Source: Aggregatilinea lenta | GTDB lineage: Bacteria > Chloroflexota > Anaerolineae > Aggregatilineales > Aggregatilineaceae | Direction of reading: 5' to 3' | DNA length: 64,000 nucleotides | Assembly (NCBI RefSeq): GCF_003569045.1 | Contig: NZ_BFCB01000003.1 | Coordinates: 496,001 to 560,000 of the forward strand | In this document: one piece after another, positions 7,890 to 15,726 of the stretch | Numbering within the stretch: the stretch's first letter is position 1 | Layout: each line of letters begins with the position of its first letter | Program-made: the position numbers and the translations under genes | Notes under the pieces: generated by a model | What the model saw: the letters and a program-made list of their open reading frames with translations, nothing else | Told to the model about the DNA's origin: nothing | Database searches by the model: none

Positions 7890-9584
7890 TCAGGAGACGC
7901 GCAGCGTGGCCGGGAGCATGACCACGAACTCTGCGCCGGATTCTTCCAGGTTGCGCGCATGGATCGTGCCCCGGTGCGCCTCGACCGTCGTCCGCACAAA
8001 TTCCAGCCCCAGGCCGATGCCCGCGCCGGCCTGTAAGGACTTCTTGCGGCGGAAGACCTTGTCGAACAGGTGTGGCAGGTCGTCCTCCGGGATGCCCGGC
8101 CCCGTGTCGCAGACCCGGATCAGAATCTCGTTGGCGGCGAAGCCGAGCGTCACCGAAATGTGCGCGCCGAGCGGCGAATATTTGACCGCATTGTCGATCA
8201 GGTGGAAGACGCTGTGATACAGGTGCGCGCCGTTGCCGTAGATCGAGTAGGGGGTGCCGACGAGCTGCATTTGCAGCACCTGGAGCTTGTCGTCCGCCGC
8301 CGGGCGCTGATCGTTGGCGGCTTGCGTGACGATTTCGACCAGATCGCACGGGTTGTGATTGCTGCTGTGCGTCTCGGTGAGCTGCGTCACGGCCAGAAGC
8401 TGCTCCAGCAGGTGATGCACATCGTTGCTGGACGAGGTGATATTGTCCGCCAGGTACAGGATGTCTTCATCCTGCTTGCTGTAGGTGTTCAGCAGGCCCG
8501 CGTAGCCCAGGATGGAGTTCAGCAGCGGCTTGACGTCGTAGGCCAGCGCATAGTTGAGCGCCGTCACGATCTTGGCGTAGCGCGTCAGCGCGCTGCTGGT
8601 GGACTGGAACAGCCGCGCGTTTTGCACGCCGATGGCCGTGAAGTCCGCGATGGCGGTCACGATTTCTTTGTCGCGGGCAGAGAAGCGCTGCCCCTTCTGG
8701 TGATGCGCCGCCGTCAGCACGCCGAACGTCACGCCGCCCAGTGTAATCGGCACGCACATCAGCGCCTCGACCAGATAGCCGGTCTTCATCTTGACCTGAA
8801 CGTCCCCGGCCTCGCGGTGCACGTTTAGCGGCGTGCCGGTCTGGATCACCTGCCCGACCAGCGAATCGGCCACGGACAGGCGCATGGCGTCCGGCTCTCC
8901 GTTTTCCAGGCCGCAGCCTACCTCCAGGCACAGGTCGCCGTTCTGTTCATCGACCAGCCAGATGGCGGCCTCGCTCACCGACGTCAGCGACATGGTGAGC
9001 TGCACGGCCTGGTTCAGCACGTCTTTCATTTCGAGCTGGGAGCTGATGACCTTCAGCGCGCGCAGCAGCGTGCCGACGACGTTCGCCTCTTCGGGCTTTT
9101 GCACCTGCGCGGCAGGCCGGTCCACGATGCGCACGATGAATTCCAGCTTGCCCAGCATCAGCAGGTCGCCATTGGACAGACTGTAGGGCGTGTTGACGCC
9201 AATCGAGCGCCCGTTCAGCCATGTGCCGTTGGTGCTGCCCAGGTCCACGATGTACAGCCGCGATTCAGTTGGGCGCAGCATCGCGTGACGGCGCGAGACT
9301 CCCAGCTCATCGGCGTCGTAGGGATCGAGCGACACGATGTCAGGCGATTCATCACCGCGTCCCAGCACGATCTCGTCGTTGACGTCCAGCCCGAAGCGGC
9401 GCTTGGGGTCGTAGGCGAGGTCGAAGCTGATGCGCCAGATGGGGTCGGTGCCTTCGCCAAAGGGAACGTCGTGCGGAACCGGGCGGTACTCGATGCTGGG
9501 CTTGGACAGGTGCAGATTCCACAACCGTTCCTGGCGAAGCTCGGTAGTAACCTGACGAACGACCTTATCGGATGGGCTTTCCAT
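7890..9584 (-). CDS. FHA-GAF protein with histidine-kinase-like ATPase domain lacking the phospho-acceptor His
   Basis: About 564 residues from ATG 9584, chosen because GAGGA lies 8 bases upstream; an ATG at 9599 would overlap the preceding gene by 14 bases. An FHA domain (about 68-150) shows L-G-R-G, V-S-R-R-H and L-G-S-T-N-G-T-W-L-N-G, the phosphothreonine-binding residues. A GAF domain follows (about 175-325). A HATPase_c domain has H-L-I-D-N-A-V-K-Y-S-P, D-T-G-P-G-I-P and G-I-G-L-G. In the dimerisation helix the usual S-H-D-L-R-T-P-L-N-S-I-L-G-Y is A-Y-D-V-K-P-L-L-N-S-I-L-G-Y, so Tyr349 replaces the phospho-acceptor His. It lies inside the archaellum train, so a regulatory or switch role is inferred. 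Confidence 0.88.
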   Translation of the reverse strand: MESPSDKVVRQVTTELRQERLWNLHLSKPSIEYRPVPHDVPFGEGTDPIWRISFDLAYDPKRRFGLDVNDEIVLGRGDESPDIVSLDPYDADELGVSRRHAMLRPTESRLYIVDLGSTNGTWLNGRSIGVNTPYSLSNGDLLMLGKLEFIVRIVDRPAAQVQKPEEANVVGTLLRALKVISSQLEMKDVLNQAVQLTMSLTSVSEAAIWLVDEQNGDLCLEVGCGLENGEPDAMRLSVADSLVGQVIQTGTPLNVHREAGDVQVKMKTGYLVEALMCVPITLGGVTFGVLTAAHHQKGQRFSARDKEIVTAIADFTAIGVQNARLFQSTSSALTRYAKIVTALNYALAYDVKPLLNSILGYAGLLNTYSKQDEDILYLADNITSSSNDVHHLLEQLLAVTQLTETHSSNHNPCDLVEIVTQAANDQRPAADDKLQVLQMQLVGTPYSIYGNGAHLYHSVFHLIDNAVKYSPLGAHISVTLGFAANEILIRVCDTGPGIPEDDLPHLFDKVFRRKKSLQAGAGIGLGLEFVRTTVEAHRGTIHARNLEESGAEFVVMLPATLRVS

Positions 9585-9585
9585 G

Positions 9586-10128
9586 TCAGTGTTCCTCATC
9601 TGCCACAGCTAGCGTCTGTGAGTTCAGGAGGGCTGTGATTTGATCGGCAAAGACGACAAGTTCTGATGTCTCGACAGTGGACAGGTTTTCGAGCAAGGCA
9701 GCATACGGACTGTCGGTGTTTTCGTCGTCAAACACGCTGGTAAGCAGATCCTGCATGGCTGCCGTGATCTCTTCACCTTCTTCCTGCTCGTCTTCCTCGC
9801 CGCTGGCGTCGCTTTGGGGCGCGAGCTTACCGTCCGGCCCCTTGAACTCCCGGATGCCTGCCTGGGAGCTGCCATCGGCCTTGTTGTCCCCCGCTTCGGA
9901 CGAGGTCTGCGGCGCTGTCGCGGCCCGTTCGGCCTCCTGCGCGGCGGCCAGCGCTCTGGCTTCGGCGCGATGTGCGGCCAGAGCCGCGCGCTGCGCTTTG
10001 CGATGGGCTGCGGCTTTACGTAGGTTCGTGACCAGCCCCAGCAGCAGCGCGATGACCAGCGGCGCAAGGGCAGCGCCGATCGCCAACAGAATCATTTTCT
10101 CTTCGAGTATTATGTCCATAATCGACAT
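9586..10128 (-). CDS. Single-helix membrane protein with coiled coil, possible ArlX-like scaffold
   Basis: About 180 residues from ATG 10128, which has GGAGAG at good spacing; a GTG at 10149 is in frame but lies upstream of that site. One membrane helix (M-I-L-L-A-I-G-A-A-L-A-P-L-V-I-A-L-L-L-G) is followed by a basic, Ala-rich coiled coil (R-K-A-A-A-H-R-K-A-Q-R), an acidic disordered stretch and a short C-terminal helical part. I do not recognise a family. Its place right after ArlJ, its size and its one-helix-plus-coiled-coil plan recall crenarchaeal ArlX, which forms a cytoplasmic ring around the motor, but this is a comparison of architecture only. It is followed immediately by the FHA gene. 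Confidence 0.55.
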   Translation of the reverse strand: MSIMDIILEEKMILLAIGAALAPLVIALLLGLVTNLRKAAAHRKAQRAALAAHRAEARALAAAQEAERAATAPQTSSEAGDNKADGSSQAGIREFKGPDGKLAPQSDASGEEDEQEEGEEITAAMQDLLTSVFDDENTDSPYAALLENLSTVETSELVVFADQITALLNSQTLAVADEEH

Positions 10129-10172
10129 TATGATCTCTCCTTCCGGCACTGTTCCCGCTTGCCGGACTTGCC

Positions 10173-11660
10173 TTACATCGTCAGGATGCCTCCAACGAGC
10201 GACGGCACGACGAGAAAGCAGATACCTGAGATGAAGATAGTCAGCGCGAGATAAAGTGCGCCTTTGAGTCTGAACCCGCCATCGCTGAGGATCGTCGCGG
10301 TAGCGCCGATCACGGCCAGTAGCAAAATCATGACGGTTGTGATGAGATTCAGGAATTGAAGCTCACCGGGCGAAAACGATGCCATCGCCATGTTCATGGA
10401 GGCCTGCCCCTGGTTCGCCCCTTCGCCGGTCGGCATCAGCTCGGTGATCACCTCGGCAAAGTTGAACACGATCGACAACACGAAGACCATAATACCTGCG
10501 ATCACGCCCTGCATGACCGTGGACAGGCCAGCAAACGTGCTGGCGACCAGGCGGCGCTTGGCGCGCAGCTGCGTGGTCTTGGCCGTGAACAGCGAGCACA
10601 GGAAGCCGACCCGTTCCGGGTCGCCGCCCATCTTGATCCCGCCGTAGAAAATGTCGGTAACTTCGCTAATCAGCTTGCTGCCGGATTCGACGCCGAACTT
10701 CTTCCAGCAGACTTCCGGCTCGACCAGGGCTTGCAGGCGCGTGCTCAGCCGGACGATGTCCGGTTCCAGCGTCGGAAACGAGCTGAGGTCGATCACGGTC
10801 AGCGCCTGTTTCATGGTCGTGCCGGTCGAGGTTGCCATGCTGCCTGCGGAGCGCAGGAAGGTGCTGAACTCCTCGTCTTTCTTGGTGGTCTTCTTGTCGC
10901 TGATGAAGCCGATCACGCCCACCGGAACGAGTAGTGCCGCGATCATGACCAGGATCCAGCCGATGGGCACCCCGGCCAGATTGAGCACGGCGGCCCCGGC
11001 GAACGCCAGCGGCCCCAGCATGCGGATCAAGCTGAGGGCGCGGCGCTGCTCTGCCGAGCCTTCCGACGCTTTGACGGTCATAGTTTCCTGGGGTGCGGAG
11101 CGCCAGATAATCCACGCGCCGAAGGCGGCAATGACGACGCCGGTGCCAATCAGCATGGTCATGACTTTGGAGTCCATCGAATAAATCATGGACGAGATGA
11201 CCTGGATGATGACGATGAGCGCGACCGAGATGGTGATCGACGTGAAGGCGTTGGTCCACTGTTTCATCGCCTCCAGATTGCGCTCGTACTTGTTTTCGTA
11301 GTCCGCTGACTGCACGTTTGCTTCGCGCACCAGGAACTCGGCCATTGGCTCGCCGGAGCGCAGGGCGTCGGAGAACCGGAGCAGGAAGCTGCGCATGTTT
11401 TCCGACTTGGCCTGCACGCCGATCCGGCGGCACGCTTCGGGATAGTCGTAGCGGAACTCGTCGACCAGGGTATTGATCGCCTCGAAATACTCGGCTGCAG
11501 TCGAATGCGACTGGGCCGCCACTTCGAACGTCTTACTGCGCGACAGGCCCGCAGCCGCCATCGCCGACATGTATGTCATCTGGTAGAACAGATCGAACGG
11601 CGGAACCGGCTTAAAGGAGGTTTTGTCGCCGTGCTTCACAGAGGATTTGGAAGAACTCAT
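10173..11660 (-). CDS. arlJ: Archaellum assembly platform protein ArlJ/FlaJ-like (T2SS F family)
   Basis: 495 residues. A cytoplasmic N-terminus is followed by a T2SSF-type helical domain (about 30-150), paired membrane helices (about 158-215), two more helices near 235-275, a second cytoplasmic T2SSF domain (about 285-400) and C-terminal helices (about 400-490). This long two-domain plan matches archaeal FlaJ better than the shorter TadB or TadC. The platform anchors the ATPase and threads subunits into the filament. The 5' end overlaps the ArlI gene by 50 bases, and ArlI-ArlJ adjacency is invariant in archaella. A TadC-type or other archaeal-like pilus platform is the alternative, but ArlH and the archaellin point to an archaellum. 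Confidence 0.87.
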   Translation of the reverse strand: MSSSKSSVKHGDKTSFKPVPPFDLFYQMTYMSAMAAAGLSRSKTFEVAAQSHSTAAEYFEAINTLVDEFRYDYPEACRRIGVQAKSENMRSFLLRFSDALRSGEPMAEFLVREANVQSADYENKYERNLEAMKQWTNAFTSITISVALIVIIQVISSMIYSMDSKVMTMLIGTGVVIAAFGAWIIWRSAPQETMTVKASEGSAEQRRALSLIRMLGPLAFAGAAVLNLAGVPIGWILVMIAALLVPVGVIGFISDKKTTKKDEEFSTFLRSAGSMATSTGTTMKQALTVIDLSSFPTLEPDIVRLSTRLQALVEPEVCWKKFGVESGSKLISEVTDIFYGGIKMGGDPERVGFLCSLFTAKTTQLRAKRRLVASTFAGLSTVMQGVIAGIMVFVLSIVFNFAEVITELMPTGEGANQGQASMNMAMASFSPGELQFLNLITTVMILLLAVIGATATILSDGGFRLKGALYLALTIFISGICFLVVPSLVGGILTM

Positions 11661-13308
11661 TGAAATCCCTTACCCCCTTTTCTTTGTGGAGTTTTTCAAA
11701 GATTCGGGCGCGCCGCTTGACTTCATCGTAGATTGACTTTCGCTTGTGCGGCGGGATGCCGCGCTTAATGGCGATCACCTGCTCCAGCAGGTAGCTATTC
11801 ATGTAGCCGGGAAACTCAAATGTGTCGGTGGTGGGGTTCCAGCGGAAGGCTTCCAGAAATGAGAACGACTCGCTGACCGGGTCGTAGCCGATGATCTCGT
11901 TGACGCTGAGCACGCGGCGAGCCATTTTGCCGTTGTTCAGGCGCACGGCCTGCTGGATGACGGCCAGGTGCAGGTTGTCGATATAGGTCTTGGGGATGTT
12001 GATCGGCTCACCGGTGAGGCGCTGGATCAGCTTTTCGACCGAGTCCGCGTGGAACGTGGACATCACGCCGTGGCCGGTCTGCATGGCCTGGAACGCGACG
12101 ACTGCCTCAAGAGAACGGATTTCGCCGACGATGATGCGGTCGGGGCGCTGGCGGAGGGCCGCTTTGAGCAGCTCGAACATGCCGACCTCGCCGCCCTTGT
12201 TCTCCGCGCCCATGCTGCGCGTCACTTCCTGCACCCAGTTCTTGTGCGGGACGTGGACTTCGGGCGTGTCCTCGATGGTGACGATCTTTGCGTCGGGCTT
12301 CATAAACGTGTTGATGGCGTTGAGCAGCGTCGTCTTACCGGACGCCGTCGCCCCTACCACGAACAGGTTCAGCCCTTCTTCCAGCATCAGCGACAGGTAC
12401 GCCGCGATCATGTAATTGAGCGATCCGAACTCGATCAGCTCTAAGACGCTGATGGGCGTCCCGCTAAATTTACGGATGGTGAAGTTGCTGCCGCGCTTGG
12501 AGATCTCGCGCCCGTAAACGATGTTGATACGCGAGCCGTCGGGCAGGACGGCGTCCACCAGTGGGTTGCGCACCGTCACCGGGTGCTTGATCCACTCGCC
12601 CAGCCAGACCGCGAACTCGTCCACTTCGTCGTGTGTGGTGAACACAATCGTCGACTGCACGCTCTTGAAGATCTTGTGCTCGATGAAGATATGGCCGACG
12701 CCGCTGCAGCTGATGTCTTCGATGAACGGGTCGAGCAGCAGGGGTTGCAGCACGCCCAGCCCGACCTTGTCGCGCAGGATGCGGTAGCGCAGCCCTTCAA
12801 GCTCTTCGGGCGTGACGTAGATTTTGTCCGCTGCGCGGCGCGACCCGTTCGACGGACGGCGCTGCGTGGTGCAGAAGTGGTCAACGAGCTGGAGCAGCAG
12901 TTGGCGCTTTTCTTCTTTGTCTTCCAGCCGCCCGATCTCTTCCGCCCAGCCGATCAGCTTCTCATCGACCTGACTGGTGAGATGATCGACGTCCACGACG
13001 GTGGTCGGCTCGATCGGAATGTAGTGGTTACGCGCGCCGGTGGCGTCCGGGTAAATGTGGACATACAGCCCTTCCATAATGGGGTAGATCAGGTTGTAGA
13101 CTTCCATCTGCCCCATGGCGCGGCTGGGCTTGGGGAAGTACTTCGGCATGCCGATCTCGTCGAGCGGGACCTGGCGCAGATACTCGGCCAAAAATGGCGA
13201 CTGATCGCAGGCCAGCCGCAGGTCCTTGGGCAGCCGCGTGATGAAGTCCCCCGTGACCCGCGAGGCGGTTTGCTGGTCGTACGCAAAAGGTAAGGTCGTG
13301 TGCGCCAT
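11611..13308 (-). CDS. arlI: Archaellum motor ATPase ArlI/FlaI-like
   Basis: 565 residues. An N-terminal domain of about 200 residues is followed by the secretion-superfamily ATPase core. Walker A is GATASGKTT near residue 318, the Asp box is I-V-T-I-E-D-T-P-E, Walker B is D-R-I-I-V-G-E-I-R, and the His box is H-G-V-M-S-T-F-H-A-D-S. R-I-N-I-V-Y and D-I-S-C-S-G are typical of the archaeal FlaI/GspE-2 branch. FlaI hexamers power both filament assembly and rotation. The gene starts 9 bases after the ArlH stop and overlaps ArlJ. The secretion-ATPase assignment is certain; the archaellum assignment comes from the adjacent ArlH and archaellin genes. Confidence 0.9.
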   Translation of the reverse strand: MAHTTLPFAYDQQTASRVTGDFITRLPKDLRLACDQSPFLAEYLRQVPLDEIGMPKYFPKPSRAMGQMEVYNLIYPIMEGLYVHIYPDATGARNHYIPIEPTTVVDVDHLTSQVDEKLIGWAEEIGRLEDKEEKRQLLLQLVDHFCTTQRRPSNGSRRAADKIYVTPEELEGLRYRILRDKVGLGVLQPLLLDPFIEDISCSGVGHIFIEHKIFKSVQSTIVFTTHDEVDEFAVWLGEWIKHPVTVRNPLVDAVLPDGSRINIVYGREISKRGSNFTIRKFSGTPISVLELIEFGSLNYMIAAYLSLMLEEGLNLFVVGATASGKTTLLNAINTFMKPDAKIVTIEDTPEVHVPHKNWVQEVTRSMGAENKGGEVGMFELLKAALRQRPDRIIVGEIRSLEAVVAFQAMQTGHGVMSTFHADSVEKLIQRLTGEPINIPKTYIDNLHLAVIQQAVRLNNGKMARRVLSVNEIIGYDPVSESFSFLEAFRWNPTTDTFEFPGYMNSYLLEQVIAIKRGIPPHKRKSIYDEVKRRARIFEKLHKEKGVRDFNEFFQILCEARRQNLL

Positions 13309-13317
13309 GAAAACCCG

Positions 13318-14034
13318 TTAGCCTCTCGCCTTGCTGATGGGGATCACGCGCATGCCCCAGCCCGGTTCGACTTCGAAACCTACAATCGCGCCGGTGCTGC
13401 TGGCTGCACCCCGGATCTTGGCGACCTGCAGCAGCTTGACGAGCCGCTGCCCGTCCTGCTCGGAGCGAAGCTGAAGATGCGCATCGCACATCGAACGGAT
13501 CGAGTTGATGTGCTCCGGGTCGATGGCGTCGGAGTGGAGCACGATGATCACCGTGACGCCCTCCGCCGACAGACGCTTGCACCCTTCGAAGAAGCGCATG
13601 GTGTGCTTGTTGTTAGTGGAGCGGATGATGGCGGACGTGAACGAGTCGATCACGATGACGTCCCGCGATTTTTCGTGCTGCATGGCCTGGAGCAGGGCGG
13701 TGGGAGCCAGGTCGCCCAGGGAGGACAGCTCGATCGGGTAGATGCGCAGCACGCCCAGCAGCAGGTGGTCGAGCACGTCCAGGTCAATGCTTTGCATTTG
13801 CTTGACCAGACTCTTGACCGTGTTTTCGCTGGTGAACACGGCGGCGCTGAAGCCGTCTTGCAGCGATCCCCAGACAATTTGCTGGGACAGCACGGACTTG
13901 CCCGACCCCGATCCACCTTCGATCAGGACCAGGGAATTGACCGGCAGGCCGCCACCCATCTTGCTGTCGAGTTCTTCATTACCCGACGAGATGACTGACT
14001 TTTTGACCTTGGGCGTGGTGTCACTGGCTGTCAT
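13318..14034 (-). CDS. arlH: Archaellum RecA-like ATP-binding protein ArlH/FlaH-like
   Basis: 238 residues with a KaiC/RecA-like fold. Walker A is EGGSGSGKS at residues 39-47, and the Walker B strand reads D-V-I-V-I-D-S-F-T near residue 120. N-S-L-V-L-I-E-G before the P-loop is close to archaeal FlaH. ArlH binds ATP, interacts with ArlI and forms a ring under the archaellum motor. It has no counterpart in type IV pili or Tad systems, so it is the most discriminating marker in the cluster. It lies between the ArlF-like gene (12 bases) and ArlI (9 bases). Other KaiC-like ATPases resemble it, but the position immediately before ArlI makes ArlH the best reading. Confidence 0.9.
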   Translation of the reverse strand: MTASDTTPKVKKSVISSGNEELDSKMGGGLPVNSLVLIEGGSGSGKSVLSQQIVWGSLQDGFSAAVFTSENTVKSLVKQMQSIDLDVLDHLLLGVLRIYPIELSSLGDLAPTALLQAMQHEKSRDVIVIDSFTSAIIRSTNNKHTMRFFEGCKRLSAEGVTVIIVLHSDAIDPEHINSIRSMCDAHLQLRSEQDGQRLVKLLQVAKIRGAASSTGAIVGFEVEPGWGMRVIPISKARG

Positions 14035-14046
14035 TGCACAATCCTT

Positions 14047-15213
14047 CTATCCCAGGCTGGGCGTGATGGCGAGCGTATACGTGCCGATACGGGTCTCGCC
14101 ATCGGTGATGTTGAACGAAAAGCTGTCCGTCTCTTCGCCGGTCCGAGTATAGATCAGCCTGCCTGCGTCGATATCGGCCTGAGTGAACGTATTCAGGTTC
14201 AGGTACCCCTGTTCCGGCTCGGTCGAGACGGTGTAGGTCAGTTCGTCCGGCGTATTGTCCGGGTCGTCGGCTTGCAGCCACGCCGACGTGATCGTGCCGG
14301 CGTTTTCGCTGCCCACCGGGAAGTCCGTGGGAATGGGCGTGAAGGCCGGTGGCTCGCTAATCGTGATGGTGAAGACCTGATTTTCGACCGTGTCCTGACC
14401 ATCCGTGACGCTGAAGGTAAAGGAGCCGTCGCCGCTGCCGGTATGCGTATAGACGACCGTGCCCGCGTCGATGTCTGCCTGGGTGAACATTTCCACACTG
14501 AGCGTGCCCTGCAAACTGCTCGTATCGGTGACGGTGAATACCAGCTCGTCGGGCGTTTCGTCGTCGGCGGCGCTGAGCTGCTCGCTGGCGATCGTCTTGC
14601 GCCCCAGCGGTGCGACGATCAGCGGGGTGGTGGTTACAACGGGCGGCTTGTTCGCTTGAAAATTAACCGTAATGCCCACGCTGTTGGTGGTCGCCAGCGC
14701 GATCTCAATCGGCGATCCCTGCGCGGCGGCTGGCGCAACCTTGATCCACAGCACCAGCTCTTCTCCGGGGTTCCACACGCCGGGATCGACCGCTTCGTCG
14801 GCCTGGTCGGAGGCGTCCAGATACAGCCGGGCCGACCACGATTGCAGCGCGAGCAAATCCTGCGCGACTTCGGGATCGGCGCTCAGATTGACGTTGGCGT
14901 CGAGCGGGACGTACTGCAGGCGAAGGTTCCCGGCGTCCGCGCCCGTGTAGCGCACGACCACGTCCCAGTGCTCAAAATCCGCGAGCCGCACGCTGCCGCT
15001 GTTGCGCAGCACAACCTGGAAGATCGTCCGGTTGCGACTCGTGTGCGCGTCGACCAGCGCGATCGCGGTGTGCATCTGATCGGCCAGCCGGTCGTTCATC
15101 TCGCTCTGGGCCTGACTCAGCACATCCTGCGACGACAGCGACGCATTCGTGAGGCTCAAGACGCCGAAGAGCAGAATGAAGATGACGACTAGGGCCGAAA
15201 GGACGTTTTCCAT
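14047..15213 (-). CDS. ArlF-like archaellum stator protein with two C-terminal CSPG/cadherin-like repeats
   Basis: 388 residues. A class III-like hydrophobic N-terminus (M-E-N-V-L-S-A-L-V-V-I-F-I-L-L-F-G) anchors the protein. Residues 30-185 form a beta-sandwich domain like that of archaeal FlaF/FlaG proteins (F-Q-V-V-L-R-N-S-G-S is typical). Two repeats follow, about 193-285 and 293-386, each carrying F-T-Q-A-D-I-D-A-G-x-x-x-Y-T-x-T-G and a final F-S-V-T-D-G or F-N-I-T-D-G, as in chondroitin-sulfate-proteoglycan (CSPG) or cadherin-like repeats. Archaeal ArlF is about 150 residues and has no such repeats. It follows the ArlG-like gene by 3 bases. The added repeats would lie outside the membrane, perhaps contacting the bacterial wall. 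Confidence 0.72.
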   Translation of the reverse strand: MENVLSALVVIFILLFGVLSLTNASLSSQDVLSQAQSEMNDRLADQMHTAIALVDAHTSRNRTIFQVVLRNSGSVRLADFEHWDVVVRYTGADAGNLRLQYVPLDANVNLSADPEVAQDLLALQSWSARLYLDASDQADEAVDPGVWNPGEELVLWIKVAPAAAQGSPIEIALATTNSVGITVNFQANKPPVVTTTPLIVAPLGRKTIASEQLSAADDETPDELVFTVTDTSSLQGTLSVEMFTQADIDAGTVVYTHTGSGDGSFTFSVTDGQDTVENQVFTITISEPPAFTPIPTDFPVGSENAGTITSAWLQADDPDNTPDELTYTVSTEPEQGYLNLNTFTQADIDAGRLIYTRTGEETDSFSFNITDGETRIGTYTLAITPSLG

Positions 15214-15216
15214 GCC

Positions 15217-15726
15217 TTACAGGCTCCAAAAATACTCGCTAGAAACCCCATTGGGTGTGATGACCTTGAGAAACTGCTGCCCGGCCTGCAGGGGTGCCTG
15301 GTGAATGGTGATCATAATCGTCGAGGTGGGTTCCCAGTCGGTCGCGTTGATGACGATGGCGTCCCAATAGGTGCCGGTGGTCGATTCGCCGGCGTTCGGG
15401 ATGCGCTGGAAGTTACCCTGCGGGCCGAAGAAAACGTCCAGCCGACCGATACCCCCCGCCGGGATGCGCGTATCCCCGACGTTCTTGACCCACACGAAGG
15501 CTTCGAGCGTGCCGTTGCCGTTGGTGTCCTGCGCGGCCCCATTGTCCCACTCGGCCACGGCGTGAATGACTGAAATCTGGCTGCGAAGCCGCTCGTTCTC
15601 CCGGTCGGCCATGCTGGCCATCGCGTCGCCGCCCTCGACGATCGCCGGATAGGCAACGTTGAACAGCATGACGACCATGACCATGCTGACCACGATAAGC
15701 ATCGCCGTGGTGATAGCCTTATCCAT
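15217..15726 (-). CDS. ArlG-like (FlaG/FlaF family) archaellum stator protein
   Basis: 169 residues. The N-terminus M-D-K-A-I-T-T-A-M-L-I-V-V-S-M-V-M-V-V is a single pilin-like helix close to those of archaeal FlaG proteins. A beta-sandwich domain follows, with F-V-W-V-K-N-V-G-D-T-R-I marking the family's strand pair. In archaea ArlG forms a short periplasmic filament capped by ArlF, together acting as stator. The start overlaps the stop of the scaffold gene by 8 bases, and the ArlF-like gene follows after 3 bases. Which of the two neighbouring proteins corresponds to ArlF and which to ArlG is my inference from size and N-terminal sequence. Confidence 0.75.
   Translation of the reverse strand: MDKAITTAMLIVVSMVMVVMLFNVAYPAIVEGGDAMASMADRENERLRSQISVIHAVAEWDNGAAQDTNGNGTLEAFVWVKNVGDTRIPAGGIGRLDVFFGPQGNFQRIPNAGESTTGTYWDAIVINATDWEPTSTIMITIHQAPLQAGQQFLKVITPNGVSSEYFWSL

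Noticed and set aside
10173-13308. Reading ArlI/ArlJ as a Tad pilus ATPase and platform
   Set aside because: There is one long two-domain platform gene instead of TadB plus TadC, no TadZ or RcpA is present, and ArlH- and archaellin-like genes are adjacent.
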